From the NCBI GenBank assembly GCA_016868815.1, contig VGFQ01000001.1:1-64000 (forward strand): a DNA stretch of 64,000 nucleotides, written 5' to 3'. This DNA is from Bacteroidota bacterium. GTDB taxonomy: Bacteria; Bacteroidota; Bacteroidia; Chitinophagales; Chitinophagaceae. The notes under the pieces were generated by a model, which saw only the letters and a list, made by a program, of their open reading frames with translations, made no database searches and was not told the origin of the DNA. Positions within the stretch are counted from its first letter, which is position 1. Each line of letters starts with the position of its first letter. A program made the position numbers and the translations under genes. Positions 29,075 through 38,996 of the stretch are shown in pieces.

Positions 29075-29462
29075 ATCAAAGGCATCCCATTAAACGATTT
29101 CATTGCTAGAATGGATGCATCAAATGTATAACCAACCGTTTACGACACCCATCGACTTACAGCATTTCAAATGAGGAAATCCTATCCTTCAAGGCAATCT
29201 GCCCGTTGTGTCAGGTGGCCATGATATGCCTCGAAACTGTCCTCTTGCGTCTTTTGTCAAGCCGGCAGAGAAACATCATCTTTCAAGTCTATTTTTTCGG
29301 GCCGAGCCTTGTGAAATACAGCCGCATGTCAGTATTTTGTAAACATCCAATGTTCCAACTGAAGGAATAGGTGATGGTGAACTTGCTGATAGCTCATCAG
29401 ATATTTTTGATTGGATTTATTTCTCATCATCCCTTCATTATCCAAAAAGTCAAGGCTCTTAT
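29075..29462. other. Non-coding region before a pseudogene
   Basis: This 388-base stretch is clearly more AT-rich than metX and contains no convincing gene; a 60-codon minus-strand frame over its end has no recognisable content. I see no strong hairpin or repeat. It may hold the former promoter of the decayed gene that follows. Confidence 0.5.
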
Positions 29463-31199
29463 ATGTCCCTGCTTCCATTTTTAGGCTCATGTGTACTGAC
29501 TTTCTTCGCATTTATGTCTGCAGGAGATGGTGGCATTAAACGCAGCTATCTCCTCACGGTTCTGACTTTTTCATGCGCAGTCGTTTGTATAACAGAATTA
29601 TTAAGCATCTTCAATCAGCTGACCTATATCGGTCTGTTGGTCTCTTGGTCTTCTCTGGCCGCGTTTTTACTGATTTTCTTTTTCTCCAAAGTCAGCATTG
29701 GTCTAATGCGTTTTCAATCGGGGCTTCATAAAGCAGCCTTGGGATTTCGGGATTCAAGTCTATTCAAAAAGGCCATCATCTTCTCTCTGTCGGTGCTGCT
29801 ATCCTTGGTCTTGGTGCAGGTGAACATCCTGACATCCAGCGATACGTTCAGTTCTATGGTGCAGCTGTTCTTCCTGGTCTCCTGCCTTGCCCCAATCCTC
29901 TTGATATCCATAGAGTTTCTTTCTTTATCCAGGACCCTTACAGTCATTGTCAGTGCGCTGACGCTGACCATACCCATGGCATTGCTTCAAGGTTCGAATA
30001 CGAAGTCAGACCTTGTCCTTTCGTTCTTTGTGATGTCTGCAGTCTAGTTTTACGTTCTCTTCTATCCACTCAAAGCAACGACCTAATTATCTGTTTATAG
30101 GCATCTCATTTGGCTTAGCCATGCTGACAAGGGGGACATCCTATATTTTCCTGACACCTGTGGGCATACTGCTCATTTGGGATATAGCCCTTCGGTTATT
30201 CAAGCACAAACAAATTGATGCGATCTACCATGCGACGACGGCAGGGATGATTTGCCTTTTGATCAATGCGGGTCATTTCTCCAGAAACTACCAATTGGCA
30301 GGGCATCCCTTTGGCATGGACCCTGCCGAGTCGAAAACATACTCTAACGAGCAGATGTCACCCAAATTGCTTGTTTAGAAAAACTTCATCAATGGATGCA
30401 TCTCCCCATGAACAATCCATGGACGCACTACAGGAACATGGAATACAGAGGAGCTCCTTCCACCTATGACTATGAGGAAACGACACCCAACTTCATGCAC
30501 TTACATGTTTTTCTCATCTGCCTCTTCCTATTGCCTATCCTGTATTGTACCAGAAAGCCTCCACCCAGACATACCCTGATCTTGCTTGGAATCATCTTGC
30601 TGCAATCAATTCTTTTCAGTGCCCTCTTGCGATGGCAGCCCTGTCACTCAAGACTGTTGGTTCCCGTTTTTATGTTGACCGCTCTATTCACTGCAAGCAT
30701 CCTGGCATCCTATCGGTTGAAGCGAACCGTTGCGCTTCTACTGGTGGTCCCATTTATCATCTTCGGCTTCTATGTCGTCATCACCAACAGAATGCGGCCG
30801 CTGTGGATTCGGGATGAACAAAAACAACGATTATTTACAGAGGGGGCATTCGCAAGGCAATTCATGGGTGCTGACAGAAAAAAATTTGAGGAGTATCGAG
30901 CCGTTCGTGAGGGGATGAGCCCAGTCCAAAACCTGGACCTGGGATTACTTTTCAACAACAATGTTTTAATCTACAACCTGCTGCGGGACACTTATGACAG
31001 CAGTATCCACCCCACCTTCCTTTTGTTGGACAAGGACTCAAATATCATCAAAAAGCCTGGATATCAGCCAGGCTGCATCATTTCCAATCAATTTAACAGA
31101 CCTTCTATTTACCTGGATGGTCGAACATTCACCAATGCCACGCCTCAGAATAAATCAATCTGGCTGTATAAGGCAATGCCGTTGGCAGAAGGACAATAG
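29463..31199 (+). pseudogene. Decayed GT39-like polytopic membrane glycosyltransferase
   Basis: Three consecutive open pieces (29463-30047, 30121-30378, 30396-31199) read as one polytopic membrane protein related to ArnT/PMT-like GT39 proteins. Matching segments are LTIPMALLQGSNTKSDLVLSF in piece 1, ISFGLAMLTRGTSYIFLTPVG before and into piece 2, and LLRWQPCHSRLLVPVF in piece 3. A TAG at 30045-30047 and a TAA at 30084-30086 break the first frame, with a frame change before piece 2 and another near 30376. The loop that carries the catalytic Asp and RQ-type motifs in intact relatives is missing between VQVNILTS and SDTFSSMVQ, and a second loop is missing between pieces 2 and 3. GC is lower than the neighbours (42% in 30061-30120). 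Probably non-functional. Confidence 0.78.
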
Positions 31200-31234
31200 A
31201 AGTGGCGATTCGTTTGGTAGCGTAATGTGATGAT

Positions 31235-31624
31235 TCACCTTTGTCGCATCGTCTCAAAGTATGGCACCCCATCATTCGGCACAGCCTCTTTCTGTAGCCA
31301 ATAAGCCATCGTCACGACCCTTCCCTCCGGACTGCGCAGCAGCCTACCAAAGATGGCATTGACCGTGTTGAAAGTCACATCAGTCACTCCAACGGTAAAT
31401 GTGGCAGGGGGAGCTGGGACTGGCTCTAGGGTTCCCTCCCCCTCTGCCGGCGCTGCAGCGGGTGCATCCTTGGGTGGTGGCGAAGGCGCCACCACGACGG
31501 TATAGCCGTTGCCTTCGAGGATATACCTAATGAACTCAACCCTTGCGGGTGAGACGTTGCGCTCCACAACGGCGCACCGCCTGCCGTCGAGTTCCTCAAA
31601 GGGATGGTTCGTGTTGATGGCCAT
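31235..31624 (-). CDS. Hypothetical protein at the end of the nuo operon
   Basis: A 129-residue protein without signal peptide or membrane helix. The N-terminal half (RRCAVVERNVSPARVEFIRYILEGNGYTVVVAPS) and C-terminal half (FTVGVTDVTFNTVNAIFGRLLRSPEGRVVTMAYWLQKE) look like structured parts joined by a proline/alanine-rich linker of about 30 residues. I do not recognise a family. It starts 17 bases after nuoN on the same strand, so it is probably the last gene of the complex I transcript. Confidence 0.65.
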   Translation of the reverse strand: MAINTNHPFEELDGRRCAVVERNVSPARVEFIRYILEGNGYTVVVAPSPPPKDAPAAAPAEGEGTLEPVPAPPATFTVGVTDVTFNTVNAIFGRLLRSPEGRVVTMAYWLQKEAVPNDGVPYFETMRQR

Positions 31625-31641
31625 AGTATCCTTTCTTTTTG

Positions 31642-33036
31642 TCAGTTCAGGGTGGAGATATGATCATAGATCCAGCTGAGCAGGCCAGCCAGCACCATCC
31701 CGACAGCACAGACCAGCAGGCCCAAGCGTTCTGAGGGAGCCGGCACCAGGGTAGGTATCGATTTCTCGGGTTCAGAAAACAGAAGCCGGACAATGCGCAT
31801 ATAGTAGTACAACGATACGGCAATGTTGATGGCCGCTGCCACCACAAACCAATAGTCGCCCTGCCAGGCACCTTCTACGATGAGGAACATCTTGGCGAAA
31901 AAACCGGCCGTCGGAGGGATGCCGGCAAGAGAGAATAACGAGAGCGCCATCATCCAGGCAAGGAAGGGGTTCGACTTCGCCAGCCCCTTATATGAAGGGA
32001 TGTCTTCGATACCTGTACGGGCAGAAACTAGGGCCGCCACCCCAAATGCCGCAAGATTGGATAAGATATAGATCAGCACGAAGTAGGTGACCGCCGATGG
32101 TCCCAGAGGCCGGACGCCCGTCATACCGAGGAGGATGAAACCCACCTGTGCGATGGAGGAGAAAGCCAGGAATCGCTTGATGTCCTGCTGGCGTAGTGCG
32201 AACAGGTTGCCAACCACTAGCGTTGCCAGCACGACTACCATCAGCAGGTGATACCAAGCACCGCTCATGCTGCGGAACATTCCATGCAAGAGGTTGACAA
32301 GTACAAAGGCCATGGACCCCTTGGAGACCACAGACAGGTAGGCGGTGACCGGCATCGGAGAACCCTGGTAGACGTCGGCCGTCCAGAGATGGAAGGGAAC
32401 GGCAGACATCTTGAAAGCAAAGGCTGCAAACAGGAACATAAATGCCAAGGTCTGCAGGGGACTTCCGTCGATGCCTTTTGCGATGACCCCGAAGTCGAGG
32501 CTGCCAGTCGTCCCATAGACCCAGGATATGCCAAAGAGCAGCACGCCTGAAGAGAAGGCCGAGGAGAGGATCAGCTTCATGGCACCCTCGGAGGAACGCT
32601 TCCGCCCTAAGTCGAGGTTGGCGGCGGCGGCCATGGGGATGGTAGCCAGCTCCAGCGACAGGTAGAGCATCAACAAGTTCCCTGAAGACACCATGAAACA
32701 CATACCCAGCAGCGAGGAAAGCAGGAGGATGAGGTATTCCGAGAGGTGCGACGACTCTCTTTGCCAGTCGCTGAACAACAGCGATATCATCCAGGCGGCA
32801 AAGAGCAGCACCGACTTTTGAAAGGCCGCCAACGGCCCGTTCAGGTACATCCCGCCGAACAGTGGGGTCGTTGAATCCCCCGTCAGAGAGAGCGCCGTCG
32901 AGAGGAGTAGCAGAAGTTGTACCAGAGACAGAAGGGTCGACTGTGCAAGCCCTCTGCCGAGGCGGAAGAGCAGCACGGCGAGCAGGATGGCCATCACCAT
33001 CCATTCCGTCTTCATACCCAGGAGCATTTCTTTCAT
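31642..33036 (-). CDS. nuoN: NADH-quinone oxidoreductase subunit N
   Basis: One of three Mrp-antiporter-like proton-pumping membrane subunits of complex I. About 13-14 membrane helices are visible. Key elements are LSLELATIPMAAAANLD (the helix 5 Glu), FKMSAVPFHLWTADVYQG (helix 7 Lys region), RQQDIKRFLAFSSIAQVGFIL, and KSNPFLAWMMALSLFSLAGIPPTAGFFAK. The length of 464 residues is normal. It follows nuoM by 48 bases. Confidence 0.95.
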   Translation of the reverse strand: MKEMLLGMKTEWMVMAILLAVLLFRLGRGLAQSTLLSLVQLLLLLSTALSLTGDSTTPLFGGMYLNGPLAAFQKSVLLFAAWMISLLFSDWQRESSHLSEYLILLLSSLLGMCFMVSSGNLLMLYLSLELATIPMAAAANLDLGRKRSSEGAMKLILSSAFSSGVLLFGISWVYGTTGSLDFGVIAKGIDGSPLQTLAFMFLFAAFAFKMSAVPFHLWTADVYQGSPMPVTAYLSVVSKGSMAFVLVNLLHGMFRSMSGAWYHLLMVVVLATLVVGNLFALRQQDIKRFLAFSSIAQVGFILLGMTGVRPLGPSAVTYFVLIYILSNLAAFGVAALVSARTGIEDIPSYKGLAKSNPFLAWMMALSLFSLAGIPPTAGFFAKMFLIVEGAWQGDYWFVVAAAINIAVSLYYYMRIVRLLFSEPEKSIPTLVPAPSERLGLLVCAVGMVLAGLLSWIYDHISTLN

Positions 33037-33084
33037 ATCTGTATTCGATGGCCGGGGAGGCCGATGGATATATTTATTGAGTGG

Positions 33085-34569
33085 TCAGGGTGCAGCCAAA
33101 CGGTCTGCAATGGCGGCTGCATCGGGTCCGACCAGCTCGTTTAGCCATTCGGGTGCAAGTCCCATCGCGAGCATGCCTGCCGTCAGCACGAGGGCCGCCA
33201 CCCGCTCATACCAGGCCGCATCGGTCAGGGAGGAATGGGCTTCCTGACGCAAAGGACCCATCATCGTCGCACCAATGGCTCGAAGCACGTAGACAGCCGT
33301 CACGACAATCGACATCGCCGCGAGCATCGTAGCCGCCTGGTGGAAGTTAGTCCCCCGCTCCCATCCACCAACAAAAATCGACATCTCTGCCACGAAGCCG
33401 CTGAGACCGGGCAAGCCGAGTGAGCTCAGTCCTGCCAGAAACATCAACACGGCAATGAAGGGCATGGCCCGCATCAAGCCACCCATCTCAGACACCTGAC
33501 GGGTATGCGTGCGCGCATAGACCATCCCGATCACAGCGAAGAAGAGGGCCGTCATCAGCCCGTGCGAGACCATCTGCAAGACGGCACCCGCCACCGCCGC
33601 CTTCGTCAGCATACCAATGCCGAGCAGCACGAAGCCGCAATGGCTCACAGAAGAGTAGGCATTGATGTATTTAAGGTCGGTCTGCATGAGGGTGACAAAA
33701 GCGCCATAGAGGATGGCCACCACCGATAATACGACAATGGTATCCCCATAAGCCACCGCTCCCTTCGGAAGCAGCCAGACGGCTGCACGCAGGCAGCCAT
33801 ATCCACCCAGCTTCATAGAGATGCCCGCCAAAAACATCGAGCCGGCGGTAGGTGCTGAAGAGTGCCCATCAGGCACCCATGTATGGAAAGGAAACAAGGC
33901 GGTGAAGACGCCAAAGCCGATAAAGATCAAAGCAAAGATCGTCGTCTGGGTGTCAGCCGGTATCTCCCACCCGGCGATATGCAGCATGTCGAAAGACCAC
34001 TGACCGCCTGGAGCAGAATACATCAGCGCGATGATTCCCATCAGGATGGCAACAGAAGCCCCCATCAGCATGATGGCTAGCTTATTGGCACTGTACTCCT
34101 TGCGACCGCTGCCCCAGAGCGCGATGAGCAGGAACTTGGGCACAACGGCTACCTCCAGGAAAAAGAACATGGCAAACAGATCGAGCGAACAGAAGAAGCC
34201 GTAAGCACCCAGACCAAGCAGTGTTAGAAGGCCAAAGAAGGTCTTCGACATGCGCTCCTCTTCCCAGGAGACAAGCACGCCGGCCACCACCACCAGGGCC
34301 GTGAGGAGGATCATCGCCACGGAGATGCCATCTACACCCAGGTGAAATTGGATGTTCCAATCGGCATACCAGGCATGCTGCCACTGGAAGAGAAAACCGC
34401 TATCTCCGGAGGACCTTGCCTCGCGGAAATGGACCAGTAGCCACAAGGAGGCAGCCAGCTGAGCTACGGCGCCGGCAAGGGCTGCCCAGCGCGCCTGACG
34501 GGCCCTTGGCACCAGCAGAACAGCCAGAAGGGTGAGGGTTGGGATGGCGAGGATGGCAGTCAGGTTCAT
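33085..34569 (-). CDS. nuoM: NADH-quinone oxidoreductase subunit M
   Basis: Antiporter-like proton-pumping subunit of complex I. Diagnostic stretches are FHLGVDGISVAMILLTALVV, MFFFLEVAVVPKFLLIALWG (helix 5 Glu), FPFHTWVPDGHSSAPTAGSM and MQTDLKYINAYSSVSHCGFVLLG, with GLSSLGLPGLSGFVAE near the end. The length of 494 residues is normal. It lies 36 bases after nuoL. Confidence 0.96.
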   Translation of the reverse strand: MNLTAILAIPTLTLLAVLLVPRARQARWAALAGAVAQLAASLWLLVHFREARSSGDSGFLFQWQHAWYADWNIQFHLGVDGISVAMILLTALVVVAGVLVSWEEERMSKTFFGLLTLLGLGAYGFFCSLDLFAMFFFLEVAVVPKFLLIALWGSGRKEYSANKLAIMLMGASVAILMGIIALMYSAPGGQWSFDMLHIAGWEIPADTQTTIFALIFIGFGVFTALFPFHTWVPDGHSSAPTAGSMFLAGISMKLGGYGCLRAAVWLLPKGAVAYGDTIVVLSVVAILYGAFVTLMQTDLKYINAYSSVSHCGFVLLGIGMLTKAAVAGAVLQMVSHGLMTALFFAVIGMVYARTHTRQVSEMGGLMRAMPFIAVLMFLAGLSSLGLPGLSGFVAEMSIFVGGWERGTNFHQAATMLAAMSIVVTAVYVLRAIGATMMGPLRQEAHSSLTDAAWYERVAALVLTAGMLAMGLAPEWLNELVGPDAAAIADRLAAP

Positions 34570-34605
34570 GTCGTCATTTTGGCGAAGCGCTCCTGGTTAT
34601 TTTCA

Positions 34606-36537
34606 TTAAAATATGTACATCAACAGCAGCCCGAGCAATAGAAGGCCGCAAAGAAAAACAAGCGCATATTGTTGCACCCGACCCGACTGCAGTCCCTTCA
34701 CCGTCTCGGAGAGCTTTAAGGCAGTGTTGCCGGTGAAGTCGACCAACCCGTTGACGACATGTCGGTCGACCCAGGCTGCAGGCGCCCCAATACAGCGGAA
34801 GACGACTTGCTTGGTGACAAACTGGTAAAGCTCGTCCACATAAAAACGGTCGTACACCGTCTCATAAACCGCTCCTAGCCTGGAAGCAATCTGCCCGGGC
34901 AAGGGAGAAGGCTTGCGGTACAGCAGGGCAGCCAGCCCGATGCCTGCGAGCCCCAGCGCCACCGGCGCGATGGAGAAGCCGAGGTGTAGGTGTGTCTCCA
35001 GCGGCAACCGGTCGGAGGTGACAAACTGCCCGAAGGGTACAAAGCCAGCCCCTATGGCACCCATGGAGAGGATGACCAGGGGAACCATCATAAAACCACC
35101 GCCTTCACCGTGGCCATGATGGCCAGTCGCCCCCCCCTGCCCCCAGAAGATGTTGAAGTAGAGGCGGAACATATAAAAAGCCGTGAGGCCGGAAGTTGCG
35201 AGGGCCAGGTAGAAGACGGTATGGTTGCGCTGATACGCAGCCAGCAGGATCTCTTCCTTGCTGAAGAAGCCCGCCAGTGGGGGCAGTCCTGCGATGGCCA
35301 GGCAGGCGATAAGAAAGCAGGCGTGCGTCACAGGCAGCCGATGGCGGAGGCCACCCATATCCTTCAGCTCGTTGCTATGTACGGCATGGATGACAGCGCC
35401 GGCACAGAGGAACAGCAGCGCCTTGAAAAGGGCATGCGTAAAAAGATGGAACTGCGAGGCCATATAGCCCAGGCCCGCCTCGCCTCCATAACCGGAGACG
35501 CCTAACGCGAACATCATAAACCCGATCTGAGACATGGTCGAATACGCGAGCACTCGCTTGATGTCGGTCTGCGTGCAGGCAATAACGGCAGCAAACAGTG
35601 CGGAGAAGACCCCAATGAGCGTGACCCACGACAACAACTCGGGAACCGAGACCGCATAGACCGGGAAGAGGCGGGCGACAAGGAAGACGCCGGCCACCAC
35701 CATCGTGGCGGCATGGATCAAGGCGGAGACGGGCGTGGGGCCCTCCATCGCATCGGGCAGCCAGATGTGCAGTGGAAACATGGCGCTCTTGCCCATGCCA
35801 CCGATGAAGACGAGTCCAAGCCCCCAGCCGATCACAGAAAAGCCAAGGAAGGTCGGGGCCATGACAGCGGCATAGTTGGGATCCATGGTGGCCGTGAGTC
35901 GCTCGATGATCGTCAGGAAGTCGTAGCTGTCGGCCCCCTCACCCAGGATCAGGATGCCGATGAGGAAGCCGAGGTCCGCGAAGCGCGTCACGATGAAAGC
36001 CTTCTTAGAAGCTGCCACGGCGGCAGGGCTGCTGAAGTAAAACCCGATCAGCAAGAAGGAGGAGACGCCGACGAGCTCCCAGCAGATATACATCTGGAAG
36101 AGGTTGGACGACATCACGAGCCCCAGCATCGAGAAGGTGAAAAGCCCAAGGAAGGCAAAATAAGTCGGCAGCCGATCCGCTCCTTTCAGGTACCCAAGGC
36201 TGTAGACATGCACCATGAGGGAGACAAAGGTCACGATGCAGATCATCATGACAGAGATCGGGTCCAGCAGCACACCCAGGTGGATGGCCAACTCCTCGGT
36301 GAAGACCAGCCATGGTACATCGATGGGCTGTAAGGATGCATAGCCGCCACCCTCCCTTCCCCAGTCGCTGAAATAGCCAAAGGCGGTGGACAGCGCCATG
36401 GCGGCAGAGACAGCGATGCAGGCGGTGGCCAGCCAGCCTGAAGTCTGCCCAGGGAAGCGCCGGCCAAAAAGACCGAGGCAGGCAAAGCCTGCTAGCGGCA
36501 GGAAGGGAATCAGATACAGGTAGGTCGTGTCAGGCAT
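34606..36537 (-). CDS. nuoL: NADH-quinone oxidoreductase subunit L
   Basis: The largest antiporter-like subunit of complex I (643 residues), with the long C-terminal lateral helix that runs along the membrane arm. Visible signatures are ICWELVGVSSFLLIGFY, KSAMFPLHIWLPDAMEGPTPVSALIHAATMV, ACTQTDIKRVLAYSTMSQIGFM and IAGLPPLAGFFSKEEIL. A histidine/glycine-rich loop (GQGGATGHHGHGEGGG) lies near residue 470. It follows nuoK by 38 bases. Confidence 0.96.
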   Translation of the reverse strand: MPDTTYLYLIPFLPLAGFACLGLFGRRFPGQTSGWLATACIAVSAAMALSTAFGYFSDWGREGGGYASLQPIDVPWLVFTEELAIHLGVLLDPISVMMICIVTFVSLMVHVYSLGYLKGADRLPTYFAFLGLFTFSMLGLVMSSNLFQMYICWELVGVSSFLLIGFYFSSPAAVAASKKAFIVTRFADLGFLIGILILGEGADSYDFLTIIERLTATMDPNYAAVMAPTFLGFSVIGWGLGLVFIGGMGKSAMFPLHIWLPDAMEGPTPVSALIHAATMVVAGVFLVARLFPVYAVSVPELLSWVTLIGVFSALFAAVIACTQTDIKRVLAYSTMSQIGFMMFALGVSGYGGEAGLGYMASQFHLFTHALFKALLFLCAGAVIHAVHSNELKDMGGLRHRLPVTHACFLIACLAIAGLPPLAGFFSKEEILLAAYQRNHTVFYLALATSGLTAFYMFRLYFNIFWGQGGATGHHGHGEGGGFMMVPLVILSMGAIGAGFVPFGQFVTSDRLPLETHLHLGFSIAPVALGLAGIGLAALLYRKPSPLPGQIASRLGAVYETVYDRFYVDELYQFVTKQVVFRCIGAPAAWVDRHVVNGLVDFTGNTALKLSETVKGLQSGRVQQYALVFLCGLLLLGLLLMYIF

Positions 36538-36575
36538 ATCGGCTCACTTTCATTCTTTCATTCAAGCCTATAGTA

Positions 36576-36890
36576 TTAATGCTTCATGTCTTCCGCAGCC
36601 CCAACGTCGATGGTACGATGCGACCGGTAGAGATGGATGATGATGGCGATGGCGACGGCCGCCTCTGCAGCAGCGATGGCAATAATGAAGATGGTGATGA
36701 ATACGCCGTCTAGTCGCTCCTGCCAGAGGTATCGGTTGAAGGCGACAAAGTTGATGCAGACGCTGTTTAGCACCAGCTCCACGCTCATCAACATAGTAAT
36801 CAGGTTGCGACGCGTGAGGAATCCAAACACTCCAATGAAGAAGAGGGCAGCGCCGATAAACAGCAGGTGTGGGAGACCGGGCTCTGTCAT
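36576..36890 (-). CDS. nuoK: NADH-quinone oxidoreductase subunit K
   Basis: A 104-residue three-helix subunit of the complex I membrane arm. The two conserved membrane glutamates are in LMSVELVLNSVCINFVAF and IAIAAAEAAVAIAIII. It overlaps nuoJ by 4 bases (ATGA), implying coupled translation. Confidence 0.96.
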   Translation of the reverse strand: MTEPGLPHLLFIGAALFFIGVFGFLTRRNLITMLMSVELVLNSVCINFVAFNRYLWQERLDGVFITIFIIAIAAAEAAVAIAIIIHLYRSHRTIDVGAAEDMKH

Positions 36891-37408
36891 AAATTCTTGT
36901 TTTTGACACGCATGGCAATGACTATACAGCCGACCATGGCTGCAAGCAAGAGAATGCTGACGACTTCAAAAGGTAATGCAAAGCCGCCCTCGCCCGTGTG
37001 CAGCATGCGGCGTCCGAGGTCAGCCACGGTAGCCGTGGATGGCTCGAGTATGCTGACAGGAAAGGCATGCTTGAGCACATGAAACATGACCAGCGCCAGA
37101 CCGCTCAGGGTAGCCAGCCCTGCCACCAGCATCCGACCGGTTGAAGGCTTTGGGAGGTCTTCGCCGGAGCGTTGCGTCAGGAATACCGAGAAGATGATCA
37201 GCACTGCGATGCCGCCCGCATAGACGACAATCTGTACAGCCGCGACGAACTCATAATGCAGCCAGAAGTAGATGCCTGCCACACCCAGCAAGCTGAAGAG
37301 CAGGTAGATGGCCGCACGGAAGATCTGCCGCGAGGTGACCGCGAGCAGGGCCGTGCCCAGCGTGAGGGCTGCCAGCAGCCAAAAGATGATCGTCTCTCCT
37401 TTCATCAT
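36887..37408 (-). CDS. nuoJ: NADH-quinone oxidoreductase subunit J
   Basis: A five-helix subunit of 173 residues. The conserved third helix is in FVAAVQIVVYAGGIAVLIIFSVFL, which contains the pi-bulge and conserved Tyr of NuoJ. It overlaps nuoI by 4 bases at its start and nuoK by 4 bases at its end. Confidence 0.96.
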   Translation of the reverse strand: MMKGETIIFWLLAALTLGTALLAVTSRQIFRAAIYLLFSLLGVAGIYFWLHYEFVAAVQIVVYAGGIAVLIIFSVFLTQRSGEDLPKPSTGRMLVAGLATLSGLALVMFHVLKHAFPVSILEPSTATVADLGRRMLHTGEGGFALPFEVVSILLLAAMVGCIVIAMRVKNKNL

Positions 37409-37881
37409 TCTACCCCGTCCTGGAGTTTAGATTCGGGACGGTTGAGGATCTTGGTAAGCTGGCTCCGGTCGTATACGCTGTGCTCAAAATGCTGCGCCAT
37501 CTTGATAGCATCTGTCGGACAGGCCTCGATGCACAGGTTGCACATGGTACAGAGCTCCAGGTGGTAGATGAACCGGTCCACTGCCTTCTTTCGCTTGCCT
37601 TCGGCGTTAACCTCAAATTTGGTCACCACCTTGATGGTACCGTTGGGGCAGGCCAGCTCACAGGCCGTACAGCCGGTGCAGCGGTGTTCGTTCTGCTCAT
37701 TGTGGGGCATGACAACTTCTCCGCGGAAGCGCTCCGGCAGGCCCATGTGGTCGCGATTGTCCGGGTACTGCTGCGTGATGGCTTCGCCACGGTGCAGAAA
37801 GTAGTAGCCGGTGCGGCGCATCCCTTTGAGCAGGGAGCCGACGGCACCGGTGATGTCGGATATGTATTCTTTCAGGAACAT
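37405..37881 (-). CDS. nuoI: NADH-quinone oxidoreductase subunit I (ferredoxin-type)
   Basis: A 158-residue peripheral subunit that carries iron-sulfur clusters N6a and N6b. Two 4Fe-4S motifs are clear: CTGCTACELACP and CTMCNLCIEACP. An amphipathic N-terminal helix (ITGAVGSLLKGMRRTGYYFL) anchors it to the membrane. It lies 24 bases after nuoH. Confidence 0.96.
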   Translation of the reverse strand: MFLKEYISDITGAVGSLLKGMRRTGYYFLHRGEAITQQYPDNRDHMGLPERFRGEVVMPHNEQNEHRCTGCTACELACPNGTIKVVTKFEVNAEGKRKKAVDRFIYHLELCTMCNLCIEACPTDAIKMAQHFEHSVYDRSQLTKILNRPESKLQDGVE

Positions 37882-37905
37882 GTCGATTTTAAGATTACAC
37901 CATCC

Positions 37906-38982
37906 TCAGAAATGCCATCCTAGGATCGCCACCGCCGTTACGAGCAGGATGTTGACCATCCCGATGGGCAGGAGGTATTTCCACTCGAGGTCGAGCAACT
38001 GGTCGATGCGCAGCCTTGGGAAAGTCCAACGGAACCACATGATGACAAATATGAGGAAGAAGGTCTTTCCAAAGAACCAGATAGAGGAAGGAATCCAATC
38101 CATCACTTGGTTGAAACCCGCCCAATGTCCGATATGCAGCGGCATCCACCCACCCAGGAACAGGGTCGCGCCGATGGCACAGACGATGAATACGTTGATA
38201 TATTCCGCCAGGAAGAACAGCGCGAACTTCATGCCTGAATACTCCGTATGGAAGCCCGCGGTGAGCTCCGATTCCGCTTCCGAAAGGTCGAAAGGTGCTC
38301 GATTTGTCTCCGCCGTTGCTGCGATGAGAAAGATAACAAAGGCCAGCAGCGCTGGGACGTGCCCTTTGAAAACCCACCAGCCATCTGCCTGGGAGGCCAC
38401 GATCTCAGACATTTGCAGGCTGCCGGCCAGCACGACGATCGTCAAAACCGAGAGCCCTGCCGATAGCTCGTAGCTGACGATCTGTGCACCGCTGCGCATC
38501 GCACCCAGCAGTGAGTATTTATTATTGCTGCTCCATCCCGCCATCAAGATGGCGATCACGTTCAGCGAGGAGACAGCAGAGACATAGAGGACGCCGATGT
38601 TGAGATCCCAGATCTGGAAATCACGGGCAAAAGCGATGGGTGCCAGCAGCAGCATGGCCGCAATCATCGCGATGAAGGGGGCACCGTTGAACATGAGGCG
38701 ATCGACTCCGTTGGGCGTGATGCCCTCTTTGACGAGCAACTTAAGTGTATCTGCCAAGGTCTGCAGCAAGCCTGCAGGCCCGACCCGGTTGGGGCCTAAG
38801 CGTATCTGCATGAAGGCAGAGACTTTTCGCTCCATCAACACCAACACCAGCCCCAGGAGGGCGAAGAGGCCGATGGCAGAAAGGCCAACAAGGATCATCT
38901 CTACAGCCAGCACCCAGGAAGGGTCGAGCTGGGCATTGAGCTCCTCATGAATCAGGTCGGCCAGTGCTGCAAAACTCCACAT
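37906..38982 (-). CDS. nuoH: NADH-quinone oxidoreductase subunit H
   Basis: The eight-helix subunit that forms the quinone-entry site with NuoB and NuoD. Visible signatures are MERKVSAFMQIRLGPNRVGPAGLLQTLADTLKLL, AETNRAPFDLSEAESELTAGFHTEYSGM (the quinone-site glutamates) and FLRW-like MWFRWTFPRLRIDQLL. I place the start at the ATG at 38982 (MWSFAALADL); an upstream in-frame ATG at 39027 would translate the 14-base hairpin and gives an atypical MHASPVMHARF N-terminus. It lies after nuoD with no nuoE, F or G between. Confidence 0.93.
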   Translation of the reverse strand: MWSFAALADLIHEELNAQLDPSWVLAVEMILVGLSAIGLFALLGLVLVLMERKVSAFMQIRLGPNRVGPAGLLQTLADTLKLLVKEGITPNGVDRLMFNGAPFIAMIAAMLLLAPIAFARDFQIWDLNIGVLYVSAVSSLNVIAILMAGWSSNNKYSLLGAMRSGAQIVSYELSAGLSVLTIVVLAGSLQMSEIVASQADGWWVFKGHVPALLAFVIFLIAATAETNRAPFDLSEAESELTAGFHTEYSGMKFALFFLAEYINVFIVCAIGATLFLGGWMPLHIGHWAGFNQVMDWIPSSIWFFGKTFFLIFVIMWFRWTFPRLRIDQLLDLEWKYLLPIGMVNILLVTAVAILGWHF

Positions 38983-38996
38983 AGTATGTTGTTCAA

